From positions 4,216,001-4,280,000 of the forward strand of contig NZ_CP103794.1 of the NCBI RefSeq assembly GCF_030388325.1: a DNA stretch of 64,000 nt, read 5' to 3'. Source of the stretch: Flavobacterium johnsoniae (lineage in GTDB: Bacteria; Bacteroidota; Bacteroidia; Flavobacteriales; Flavobacteriaceae). The notes below the pieces were generated by a model. The model was not told where the DNA came from, did no database searches, and saw only the letters and a program-made list of their open reading frames with translations. Positions 42,575 to 51,290 of the stretch are shown piece by piece. The translations under genes were made by a program, and so were the position numbers. Position 1 is the stretch's first letter, and each line of letters starts with the position of its first letter.

Positions 42575-42953
42575 GCTTATATATTGTTAAATTAAGACAC
42601 AAAAATAGAAGTTTGTGTGATAGTTACAACAAATTTGCTGTTAAATTTAATGCAGTTTTTCATTCATTTTCTTTACAATAAATTGATGATGCATTTTCGG
42701 AAATCCTTAATAACTACAAAAAACTAAAAATCAAATACTTATAAACAAACATACAAAAACAGCCACTCCTAACAATTCACTTATAAATTATTTTAATTAT
42801 TAAAAAAAGACATTTTTTAATCCAATTTAGCTGTGTTTTTTTCTTAAAAACAATTCTAAAAAGGAGAAAAATCAGCAATTGAAAGCCTGTAAACACACTA
42901 CATTTGATTTTAAAAACCAAATTATTTACTATTTCAGAACTCTTAAAATTGAA
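42575..42953. other. Gap upstream of the H1-like gene
   Basis: 379 bases, strongly AT-rich. Contains the H1-like promoter (42600-42629). From 42640 to 42953 I see no gene, hairpin or repeat beyond A/T runs. Confidence 0.55.
42600..42629 (-). promoter_or_regulatory. Promoter of the H1-like gene
   Basis: On the minus strand TTG (42629-42627), 19 bases, TATTTTTG (42607-42600): an exact match to the consensus, with the ATG at 42574 about 20 bases beyond the expected start. Confidence 0.75.
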
Positions 42954-44231
42954 CTACCTAATTTGAACATTAATTTTAGCTGATAGTTGTTTTGCTAAAT
43001 TTGTTACATAATTGGCAAAGAAAAATGAGTCATTAAATCCCTTATCAGCACTCAATTCCCAAGCAGCAATTGCATAATAACTAATCTCTCTATTATTTTC
43101 TACTTTTAGTTTAGCTAAATAAGAATCTGTTAATTGTCCTGTTTTTGGAGCCTCGATATAACCTTGATAAATAGCTTTCGGAACCAAAATAGCAGTTCCT
43201 AAAATCCACTGTCTTTCATAAGTTAAATAATCATGCTGTATTAAACATATCCAATCTCCTGCTTCAATCACTTTCAGCGGATTTTTATTGTTTAAGTTAG
43301 AAAGAGCCACTAAAAAAGTTTCCTTTCCATTAATTCCATTTATAGAAACAGTGTTTTTATAACCATACATTCCAGGCCAAATAGAAGTCGTTTCCTGAAC
43401 CTGATATAAATTATCAGAAGCTTTCCAGTTTTGATAATGATAACTCAAAACGGAATTTACTGGTCCTTCAACTTCAATTTTAAAAGTAGTTTTTTCAACA
43501 TTATTTATAGTGTCGTTCCCTAAAATTCCAAGTCTGCTAATTTTATTATCAATCAACAATGCATAACCGCCTAGACCAACAGAACTTCCGACAGGAAAAA
43601 TATCTCTTCCCCAGTCGTGCATTACATGATAATTATCTTCTACAGCACCTTTTTCATTTATGCCAACATTTTCTGGAGTTATTCCAGGTATTTTTTTGCC
43701 GAAAACATCTTTTGAATTCCTTCCATCTAAATAATGTCTAAAACCAACTTTGTCATTTTCCCAAGTTGGTCCGTCTGTCTGGTACTTTTGATATCCTAAT
43801 TTTTTCAAGACTTGGTTTGCCATTAAAATCTCTTGCTTATCTGGATGAACAGGTAGATTTTCTGCTTCTCTTTTTCCAAATCTTGCACTAGTCTTTACAA
43901 CAAACTTCGGGTCAGTTTCTGACCATTTTAAAGTGATATTTTTTTCTTCATTTGGAAAAAAATCAGCTGTGAAAAATAATTCATCCCACTTTCCATCACC
44001 ATTAAGATCGTTTGTCTGGGCTGGAATTGTATCGGTTTTAAAAAGTAAAATTGGAAAATCACCCTTATTATGAGAAAGCTTTTCTCTTTTTATAGAAATT
44101 GCTTTTTGTGATAAAACTAGTGAAGTACTGTTTTTTAAAACAATTGTATTCTGAGATATACTTTGAGAAACTTTGCAACTGCTTATTAATGCAAAAACAA
44201 TTGGCAGATAAAATAATGCTCTTTTTTTCAT
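42954..44231 (-). CDS. DUF4861 domain lipoprotein
   Basis: A 425-residue lipoprotein (lipobox LISSC, Cys19) with one DUF4861 domain: TNDLNGDGKWDELFFTADF, TDGPTWENDKVGFRHYLDGR, DNYHVMHDWGRDIFPVG and GLGGYALLIDN. DUF4861 proteins recur in Bacteroidetes loci for acidic plant or algal glycans, with no settled activity. Here it stands alone, so it may be a remote part of the uronate/rhamnose programme (inference). No hairpin was found just beyond its stop. Confidence 0.82.
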   Translation of the reverse strand: MKKRALFYLPIVFALISSCKVSQSISQNTIVLKNSTSLVLSQKAISIKREKLSHNKGDFPILLFKTDTIPAQTNDLNGDGKWDELFFTADFFPNEEKNITLKWSETDPKFVVKTSARFGKREAENLPVHPDKQEILMANQVLKKLGYQKYQTDGPTWENDKVGFRHYLDGRNSKDVFGKKIPGITPENVGINEKGAVEDNYHVMHDWGRDIFPVGSSVGLGGYALLIDNKISRLGILGNDTINNVEKTTFKIEVEGPVNSVLSYHYQNWKASDNLYQVQETTSIWPGMYGYKNTVSINGINGKETFLVALSNLNNKNPLKVIEAGDWICLIQHDYLTYERQWILGTAILVPKAIYQGYIEAPKTGQLTDSYLAKLKVENNREISYYAIAAWELSADKGFNDSFFFANYVTNLAKQLSAKINVQIR

Positions 44232-44333
44232 TCTTTCTAATCTTTACTTTTTTTTAGCAATTTAAGAGTTTTAATTGTTAAATCAACACTTAAAACACAC
44301 ATAAACAAAGTAGATAAATATTAAAAAATAAAA

Positions 44334-44362
44334 GCAGGATAACGAACAACTATTATCCTGCA
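44334..44362 (-). terminator. Terminator of the 146-residue orphan gene
   Basis: GCAGGATAA, ten-base loop, TTATCCTGC, flanked by A-rich and T-rich bases, about 60 bases past the stop at 44423. Confidence 0.65.
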
Positions 44363-44422
44363 TTTTAAAACACATTATTACTCAAAATATGTGAACGAAA
44401 AAAATAAAAAAAATAAATTACG

Positions 44423-44863
44423 TTACATTAGAAAATAAATCGCTTTGTAATATTCATTGAATTTTGTCGGTGAAATATTAGATTGTAAAACTGATTTTTT
44501 CTCATTTTTATAATCTAATTTCTTTTTTAAAAATAGTTTTACCTCTTTAAAAATTTCGCGACTAGTTTTTGACTCATCAAATAAGATCAAATTATTAATT
44601 GTTTCTAAAAAAGATAAAGTTCTATAAAATTGTTTGTCAAATAAACAAACCAGAGTATTCATTCTTTTATCATCCTGCAAAAATCTAAGCAATTCTTCTT
44701 TATTATATACTACATAAATAGTACGATCATAATTATTTGCTAGTTCTTCGCTTTGTTCATTAAAAGACTTTTCTAAAAATTCAAATTCATCTTTTAATTT
44801 CCTTTTAAACATTCTTAAAAAGACTCCTCTATTGTCACGCACTAAAACTCGTTCTCTTTGCAT
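44423..44863 (-). CDS. Uncharacterised 146-residue protein
   Basis: I do not recognise a family. The protein is rich in Lys, Glu and Phe and has no signal peptide. It begins MQRERVLVRDNRGVFLRMFK. Its middle (TIYVVYNKEELLRFLQDD, then LVCLFDKQFYRTLSFL and LILFDESKTSREIF) has alternating strands and helices reminiscent of a degenerate receiver domain, but no clear phosphoacceptor aspartate. It stands alone between the DUF4861 gene and the OmpA-family gene. A TAATTTTG -7-like element lies at 44932-44925 on its strand. Confidence 0.65.
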   Translation of the reverse strand: MQRERVLVRDNRGVFLRMFKRKLKDEFEFLEKSFNEQSEELANNYDRTIYVVYNKEELLRFLQDDKRMNTLVCLFDKQFYRTLSFLETINNLILFDESKTSREIFKEVKLFLKKKLDYKNEKKSVLQSNISPTKFNEYYKAIYFLM

Positions 44864-45065
44864 TTTTTTTAAATCGGTTGCAACTTTCTCAGCTATCTCG
44901 AATATTAACTATTAAAATATATTACAAAATTAAGATCTCGTATGTCGCGCTTTAGCCTCTATAAGTTTTAATAAGACCAGTATAAGACAGTTTCTACTTT
45001 ATTCATAATTCAATATTTAGACTAATCAACACTTTATTAATTTTTTATAAAAGACTTTTTTAATC

Positions 45066-45107
45066 AAAAAAAAGCTGCTGTCTGTATTTCTACATCAGCA
45101 GCTTTTT
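45066..45107 (-). terminator. Terminator of the type B protein/PorP/OmpA operon
   Basis: AAAAAAAGCTGCTG, loop, CAGCAGCTTTTT, just past the stop at 45120. Confidence 0.85.
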
Positions 45108-45119
45108 CAACTCTAAAAA

Positions 45120-47099
45120 TTATTTACTAAAACTAATTATAAATTCCGAACGTCTATTTAGTTCATGTTCTTTCTCAGAACATATAACACCATTAGAACA
45201 ATGATTTAATAATTGAGTTTCGCCAAATCCTTCTCCTGTAAGTCTTTCCTGTTCAATTCCAGATTTAACTATATAATCAACTGTAGCTTTAGCTCTGTTT
45301 TGAGAAAGCTTCATATTAAATTCATCCCTACCTCTACTATCTGTATACGAATTAACTTTTATAGAAATATTTGGACGATCTTTCATTAAAGCAACTACTT
45401 TGTCTAATTCTTTTTTCGAAGATTGTCTGATGTTATAGCCATTTAAGTCAAAATAAATTGGATTTAGTTTTAATTTATCTGTTAAATTATCACCCTCCAT
45501 AATTTTAATTTTTTCACCATCAACAACAACTTCCATTTCTCTAGTTATTTCAAAACTAATTTCTTTTTTCTCTAGAGGTTTCAATGCATCTACATTTACT
45601 GTTTTTTCAGCATAAGTAGCTTTTTTATAAACAGCTTTGTCATTTTGATAAGGTTCTAAATACATTTTGTAATTACCATCATTATCAGTCGTTGTTGTTC
45701 CTATGCTTTCATTATTTGGATTAAACAATTGAACATTGAAATTTGGCACTGGCTTTCCATTTTCAGTAATAGTTCCGTAAATTATTGATCTTGTATCAAA
45801 ATCAAATGTTACAGGTTTGTTTTCTGTAAAACTGTAAATATCATCATTTCCATTTCTGTTAGATGAAAAGTAGCCTTTTTTAGTTTCAGGATCAAAAGTA
45901 TATGCAAAATCATCTGAAGATGTATTTACACCTTCACCAACATTTACAACATGGTATTTTCCATCCTTGTCTTTCATCGCAGCAAAAACATCAAGTCCCC
46001 CTAAACCAGGATGACCGTCTGATGCAAAGTATAAAACACCTCTACTATCTACATAAGGATAAGTCTCGCGACCAGGAGTATTAATTTCATCACTTAATTT
46101 CGTAACATCATTACTTACCAAACTTCCTTTTTTCAAACTTACCACATACAAATCAGAGTTTCCAAAAGTATTATTACGGTCAGATGCAAAGTAAAGCTGT
46201 GATTCGTCTGCACTTAATGCCGGATGTGCTGAAGAGAAACCATCACTATTTATAGGATAAGGCAATTCTTTAACATTTTTCCATTCTCCTTTTACATTTT
46301 CAGCAACATAAATTTTTAGATAACTAGTTCCGTTTTTATCGGCTTCTAATTTTCCATCTTTAAAATTATTTCTGGTAAAATACATGTATTTACCATCTTT
46401 AGTTACTGCAGCACTACTTTGGTGGTATTTTGTATTTACATCACCTTTTACAGGTGAAGAATCTTGCAATCCACCATCAGTAGAAATTTTTGCTTCATAG
46501 ATTTTCATGAATGATTTTTCATTCCAGCTATGTTTTCTTTTAATAAATATTCCAGTATCTTTAGCCGAAGCGTAAATCACTTTATCTTTACCATAAAATG
46601 CAGTACCATAATCTGAAGAAGGAGTATTAATACTAACTTCTTTAAAGTTATAGCGTCCTGACTGTGTTTGTATATCAGCCATTAACTTTCGCTCTTTCCA
46701 ATTATCGCTTAAATCTTTCTTACCAGTTACTGAATAATATTTCTTGATAACAACACTAGCTTGGTCGTATTTCTTAACATTATTTAGAGCTTGAGCATAT
46801 CTGAAATAGAATTCCGAATCTACAGACTGCCCAGAATTAAAAACTTTTGAATATGCTTCTGCCGCTTCTGGATACTGCCCATTAAAATAATAGCTGTTAC
46901 CTAACTTAGTTAAAACTTCTAATGAAGTATTTCCTTTATCAACAAGTTTCTGGTATAATTTACCTGCTTCAATAAAAGCAAACTTATTATACACCTCATT
47001 TGCTTTTTCAACTTTTTTATCCTGAGCATTTACACCTCCTATTTGTAATAAACAAACAGCAAGTAAAACAAACGCTTTTTTTATCTTTTTAGATATCAT
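45120..47099 (-). CDS. OmpA-family protein with TPR and PD40 repeats
   Basis: A 659-residue protein: signal peptide (about 1-25, GGVNAQ); TPR region (about 30-140); WD40-like PD40 propeller (about 165-430; HPALSADESQLYFASDRNN, ETYPYVDSRGVLYFASDG); a carboxypeptidase-regulatory-like domain (about 440-515); and a C-terminal OmpA/MotB domain (about 545-659) with SYTDSRGRDEFN and NRRSEFIISF, the peptidoglycan-binding Asp and Arg. Proteins of this layout accompany PorP/SprF in T9SS loci and may anchor the outer membrane complex to the cell wall. Last gene of a three-gene operon. Confidence 0.9.
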   Translation of the reverse strand: MISKKIKKAFVLLAVCLLQIGGVNAQDKKVEKANEVYNKFAFIEAGKLYQKLVDKGNTSLEVLTKLGNSYYFNGQYPEAAEAYSKVFNSGQSVDSEFYFRYAQALNNVKKYDQASVVIKKYYSVTGKKDLSDNWKERKLMADIQTQSGRYNFKEVSINTPSSDYGTAFYGKDKVIYASAKDTGIFIKRKHSWNEKSFMKIYEAKISTDGGLQDSSPVKGDVNTKYHQSSAAVTKDGKYMYFTRNNFKDGKLEADKNGTSYLKIYVAENVKGEWKNVKELPYPINSDGFSSAHPALSADESQLYFASDRNNTFGNSDLYVVSLKKGSLVSNDVTKLSDEINTPGRETYPYVDSRGVLYFASDGHPGLGGLDVFAAMKDKDGKYHVVNVGEGVNTSSDDFAYTFDPETKKGYFSSNRNGNDDIYSFTENKPVTFDFDTRSIIYGTITENGKPVPNFNVQLFNPNNESIGTTTTDNDGNYKMYLEPYQNDKAVYKKATYAEKTVNVDALKPLEKKEISFEITREMEVVVDGEKIKIMEGDNLTDKLKLNPIYFDLNGYNIRQSSKKELDKVVALMKDRPNISIKVNSYTDSRGRDEFNMKLSQNRAKATVDYIVKSGIEQERLTGEGFGETQLLNHCSNGVICSEKEHELNRRSEFIISFSK

Positions 47100-47122
47100 T
47101 TTTTTATCCTAGTTTATGGTTA

Positions 47123-48040
47123 TTAAAAGAATCTTGGAGTAACCAGCCTATATTTGGTTGAAGAAAATAAATCAAAACGAAGGAAAATCTCATGAGATCC
47201 TGAATTGTAATTTCCAATTTTCTGAGTATCATAATCATAAGCATAACCAATATTCATACCTTGAGTAACTTGAAATCCAGCCATTGCACTTACTGCGGCA
47301 TCCCATCTGTAAGCTGCTCCTAAAGTTAGTTTCTCACTGAATAAAAAGTTTGCAGATAAATCAACAGCCAAAGGAGCACCGCTAACCATTTTTACCATTG
47401 CAGCTGGCTTGAATTTAAGATTATCATTTAGATCAAACACATAACCTCCCATTGCATAAAAATGCATTCTTTGAGAAGCAACTGATGTTTTTACATCATC
47501 ATAAAATTTTGTTTCCAAAATCATTGGAACTGACAAACCTGCATACCATTTTTCAGAGTGAAAATAGGCTCCTGCACCAAAATTTGGAGACGTTTTAGAT
47601 AGGTTTCCAGAAAGATATGGATCTTCAGGATTTAAAACATTTAACTTATTATAGTCAATCTGCATAAAGTTTCCTGATCCACTAATACCCAAAGACAAGA
47701 ATGTATCTGCTGAAAGCTGAATTGGATAAGCATAACTTACAGTCAAAGTAGTTTCTTGTGACGGTCCAATTCTATCACTTACTACAGATAATCCTAAACC
47801 TTGTCCGTTTTCAGTAATTGGTGCTTCGATAGAAAAATTTGCTGTTTTTGGAGCTCCGTCCAGACCAACCCATTGTGTTCTGTATAAACCAAATATACTT
47901 GGTAATCCTCTTGTTCCAGTATATCCAGGATTTATCGTCATAGTATTATACACATATTGTGTATACTGTGACTGCTGCTGTGCGGAGGTTTCCAAAATTC
48001 CTACGAACAACAAGATTAATAAATATGAAATCTTTTTCAT
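47123..48040 (-). CDS. PorP/SprF-family type IX secretion membrane protein
   Basis: A 305-residue outer membrane beta-barrel with a signal peptide (about 1-20). PorP/SprF signatures: QQQSQYTQYVYNTMTINPGY, TGTRGLPSIFGLYRTQWVGL and the terminal aromatic residue (PRFF). In Flavobacterium johnsoniae SprF is needed for secretion of the type B protein SprB encoded beside it. Here the partner would be the type B protein at 48060, 19 bases upstream. Confidence 0.92.
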   Translation of the reverse strand: MKKISYLLILLFVGILETSAQQQSQYTQYVYNTMTINPGYTGTRGLPSIFGLYRTQWVGLDGAPKTANFSIEAPITENGQGLGLSVVSDRIGPSQETTLTVSYAYPIQLSADTFLSLGISGSGNFMQIDYNKLNVLNPEDPYLSGNLSKTSPNFGAGAYFHSEKWYAGLSVPMILETKFYDDVKTSVASQRMHFYAMGGYVFDLNDNLKFKPAAMVKMVSGAPLAVDLSANFLFSEKLTLGAAYRWDAAVSAMAGFQVTQGMNIGYAYDYDTQKIGNYNSGSHEIFLRFDLFSSTKYRLVTPRFF

Positions 48041-48059
48041 TAGTTCTAATTCCTTTTAA

Positions 48060-49364
48060 TTATTGATTATTGATGTACAAATAACCTGTTTTCTGTTTCT
48101 TCTCTTTACCAGTATTGTAATTCAGAATATAGAAATACGTTCCTGTTGGAAGTTTATCGCCTCTCTTAATTGTAGCACGTCCATCAGAATACCCTCTAAA
48201 CATGTTGTTGCTTTCATTATAAGACTTAGTTTCATAAACTTTTACTCCCCATCTATTGTAAATCTCTACTTCATTATCTGGAAATTGGTCAATTCCTCTA
48301 ATAACAAAGCTGTCATTTAAACCGTCATCATTTGGCGAAATTGCGTTATAAACAATAAGATCATCGTAAATCACGTTTTTCTCAACCAAAGCCATTGTAA
48401 AAAGACCATAACCTGTTACTGTTGTTGTTAATAGTTTTTCATATGGCTTACCTGCCAAAGGAGCACTCACTGCGCCTTTTTCATTTATCCATTTATTTGA
48501 AGTTGGATCCCAACGTGTAATCACAACCTCATATTTTTTATCATCTACATTAAAAAACTCTGAAGGCGTTGTACGGCTGTCCATTGATAAACTTAAAATA
48601 ATTTTATCTGCACCTTGATCCTGCGTTACCTCCCAGTATTCCTGATTGTTTATCTTAATGATTTTTTCGTCTTTGCTGTCATGAGAGTGCAGATTATTGG
48701 AGTTTTTATTGAAGTATTGCGTAGTATAAATACCACCATTATCTCCCCCTTCTGCATGGTAAGAAGGTCTAAAATATTTTCCTGCACCAACTGGGAATTC
48801 AAATGCCGCAATACCGTCTTTTTCTATCTGACCATCAACAAAGCTCAGATCACTTGTAAGTGTATGTGTTGCATTTTCTCTAAAAATTACTTTTCCTCCG
48901 TAATCACCAGCAAGAACAACTCCTTTATCAAATTCCGAGTTACCTCCTACGGCTATCTTACCTGATAAATGAAAAGGAACTAAAGAAGATAAATTCTTAA
49001 AAATTGCATTTTTTAAATTTGAAACCTGACTTCCTTCTATAAATTGATCTTCTGTACCATTGAAATAGGTCGATCCATTTTGATTATCAGTGTATGAAAC
49101 TACACCTTCATTTTTCCAGTTTTGAAAAATGTATAAATTACCATCATTAATGAAATTTCCTGATGGTGCATTTTCATAATCCATATAAACGCTCATGATT
49201 GTATTTGGATCAATTTTTACCTGACCAGTATTTACCATTTGTGCACTTATATTTTGACAAGCAAAAAAACTTGCCGCCAAACCAATTAAACAAACTCCAG
49301 ACTTACCTGCTTTCCAAACAGAAACTGAGTTTTTTTCTATATTATCCAAGTAATTATTATTCAT
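48060..49364 (-). CDS. T9SS type B (gliding-motility C-terminal domain) surface protein
   Basis: A 434-residue secreted protein. Long polar lead before a signal sequence (about 20-42, ending NISAQ), then a beta-rich passenger, then the type B sorting domain (about 345-434): VYNAISPNDDGLNDSFVIRG, VEIYNRWGVKVYETKSY, GYSDGRATIKRGDKLPTGTY and the terminal KTGYLYINNQ. It would be exported by the T9SS with the PorP/SprF-family protein encoded next to it. The passenger resembles no enzyme I know. Confidence 0.88.
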   Translation of the reverse strand: MNNNYLDNIEKNSVSVWKAGKSGVCLIGLAASFFACQNISAQMVNTGQVKIDPNTIMSVYMDYENAPSGNFINDGNLYIFQNWKNEGVVSYTDNQNGSTYFNGTEDQFIEGSQVSNLKNAIFKNLSSLVPFHLSGKIAVGGNSEFDKGVVLAGDYGGKVIFRENATHTLTSDLSFVDGQIEKDGIAAFEFPVGAGKYFRPSYHAEGGDNGGIYTTQYFNKNSNNLHSHDSKDEKIIKINNQEYWEVTQDQGADKIILSLSMDSRTTPSEFFNVDDKKYEVVITRWDPTSNKWINEKGAVSAPLAGKPYEKLLTTTVTGYGLFTMALVEKNVIYDDLIVYNAISPNDDGLNDSFVIRGIDQFPDNEVEIYNRWGVKVYETKSYNESNNMFRGYSDGRATIKRGDKLPTGTYFYILNYNTGKEKKQKTGYLYINNQ

Positions 49365-49671
49365 TTCTTGTTTTAATTTAATTCGGTATTTTTTAAATTT
49401 TAATTTCTACGCAAAATTAGTTCAGGCGCAAAACGTGCTTGCCCCGAAAAAGTTTTTGTTATATTAGAATAGGGTTTTTCTTTTGTGAGATATTATATTT
49501 ATTTCACTAAAAAAATGAGATAATCTTATCAGATTTTATATTGAGTTAAAAAAATCTTCTTTTGTTATGATTTTTAAAAAGCCTCGATCATAGATTTACA
49601 ATCAAGGCTTTTCATTTTTTTATAAACTGCTGAAGAAAACATTCGTTACCTCATGACTAATTCTGCAGTTT
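49365..49671. other. Gap upstream of the type B protein operon
   Basis: 307 bases. It holds a terminator of the preceding gene (49577-49613) and, on the minus strand, a TAATTTTG -7-like element (49419-49412) about 50 bases before the ATG at 49364, with no good -33. No gene seen. Confidence 0.5.
49577..49613 (-). terminator. Terminator of the YadA-like/S74 gene
   Basis: AAAAGCCTCGAT, loop, ATCAAGGCTTTT, a stem of about 12 with one mismatch, some 60 bases past the stop at 49672. Confidence 0.75.
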
Positions 49672-51189
49672 TTATTTTTTTACTGCTTGTAAAAGCAATT
49701 GAACTTGTGCTTTCAATTCTGCAATATCAGCTTTTTGGCTTTCAATCATTTGCTGTTGTTCTTGTACCGCTTTTACTAATGGTACTACAAATTCTGAGTA
49801 ACGTAAACTGTAAAAATCATTTTCAGTTTGTGGTTTCACAATACCATTAAAAGAATATCCGATAGAATTAGCTGCAGTTTCTACTTCCTGAGCAATAAAT
49901 CCTGATTGTAAATCTGTAGTTCCTGTTTTCATTTTATAGGTTACTGGACGTAATTTATTGATAAAGTTTAAACCATAACTACTTGTTACAATATCCTTTT
50001 TTAACCTTACATCTGATCCTATTGACCAGTTCACTACACCTCCAATTTCTGTTATACTAGAGTTACCTATTTGAACAGTATTAGAACCTCTGCCAATTGC
50101 ATTACTACCTATCACTATCTCATTAATTCCATTATCTGCTAATGGTCTTGTATTAGCTCCTAGCAATACCGAATTATTCATTGCAGTTACATTAAAATTA
50201 AAATTTGGTGGGTTAGGACCATAATTAACTCCGCTTTTATATCCCATTATTGTATTAAAATCACCAGTTTTCACATAAGTTAATGCTTGATATCCATTTG
50301 CAGTATTATAACTTCCTGTAATATTATTTAATGCAGCATTTCCAATCCCGATATTCTCTTTAGAAGTCTTTGTTATACTAAGTGCATTTGGACCGATAGC
50401 AATATTATCATTACCCGTTGTAAGAGAATAAAGTGTTTGCATTCCCAATCCTGTATTGTAGACAGCGCTTTTATTATTGTATAATGAACCAGAACCAACA
50501 CCTACATTATAGTAACCATCTACATTAGAATATAAAGAATTATTCCCTACAGCAACATTCCAATTCCCGTTAACATTCTTATACATTGATGAAACACCTA
50601 TCGCAGTATTTGCACCACCATCAACAGTAGCATTTAAGGCTAAATCCCCAAATGCAGCGTTGCTATTACCTGAAGTAAGATATTGTAAAGCAGCCCTACC
50701 CATCGCTGTGTTACCCCCGCCAGTAACTTTCGTTCGATTCATTGAAGCATATCCAAATCCAGTATTATTTACTCCTAATAAACCACTTGCAAAATTATTA
50801 ATTTTAAAAACCACATCTTTATTATCAGAAGTTCCAATAAAATCTGTTACAGGATTTGTACCACTATTTCCCTTTATACTCCAGCTGTAATTTGGTATTG
50901 AGCGCAAAACATTACTTGCATCTATTGTCAATAATTGATCTGTATTTAAACCCGTTTGCAATCCCGCAATTTTTAAGGTGTTAACAGACGTTGTTGTCAA
51001 AGTTGTTGAATGAATTAATTCACCTCCAAATTGTACATTTCCGTTATCAGATATTAAACCATTATCAGCAGTATTAATTGAATTTGGATTAACTTTTACT
51101 TTTTTTCCGTTAGGAGTAACTAAAGTTTCTGTTTGAGCTATCATAAATCCTCCCTGAAGCAACAATAGCATGCATATTATCTTTTTCAT
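49672..51189 (-). CDS. Fibre-like protein: YadA-head-like repeats with C-terminal S74 chaperone
   Basis: A 505-residue protein with a signal peptide (about 1-18). A central run of 14-16-residue repeats (GNWNVAVGNNSLYSNVDGYY, GNDNIAIGPNALS, ENIGIGNAALNN), residues about 140-330, resembles the left-handed beta-roll of trimeric YadA-type heads. The C-terminal 120 residues are an intramolecular chaperone of the S74 family: SIGSDVRLKKDIVTSSYGLN, then GFIAQEVE, and a final coiled coil (VQEQQQMIESQKADIAELKA). In phage tail spikes S74 cleaves itself off after trimer folding. No T9SS sorting domain is present. Confidence 0.82.
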   Translation of the reverse strand: MKKIICMLLLLQGGFMIAQTETLVTPNGKKVKVNPNSINTADNGLISDNGNVQFGGELIHSTTLTTTSVNTLKIAGLQTGLNTDQLLTIDASNVLRSIPNYSWSIKGNSGTNPVTDFIGTSDNKDVVFKINNFASGLLGVNNTGFGYASMNRTKVTGGGNTAMGRAALQYLTSGNSNAAFGDLALNATVDGGANTAIGVSSMYKNVNGNWNVAVGNNSLYSNVDGYYNVGVGSGSLYNNKSAVYNTGLGMQTLYSLTTGNDNIAIGPNALSITKTSKENIGIGNAALNNITGSYNTANGYQALTYVKTGDFNTIMGYKSGVNYGPNPPNFNFNVTAMNNSVLLGANTRPLADNGINEIVIGSNAIGRGSNTVQIGNSSITEIGGVVNWSIGSDVRLKKDIVTSSYGLNFINKLRPVTYKMKTGTTDLQSGFIAQEVETAANSIGYSFNGIVKPQTENDFYSLRYSEFVVPLVKAVQEQQQMIESQKADIAELKAQVQLLLQAVKK

Positions 51190-51240
51190 TCTTAAATTAT
51201 TTTTAAAAATTTTATTTTTCTTGGATCACAAATAAATTAT

Positions 51241-51277
51241 GAAGGCTGTTTACTTCCAAAATAGCCTACAGCCTTTC
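51241..51277 (-). terminator. Terminator of the 92-residue-repeat gene
   Basis: GAAGGCTGT, loop of about 18, ACAGCCTTTC, just past the stop at 51291. Confidence 0.6.
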
Positions 51278-51290
51278 ATACTTTAAAATA

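Noticed and set aside
42390..42590. 66-residue plus-strand frame
   Set aside because: It is the antisense of the H1-like gene, which has the better family match, promoter and terminator.
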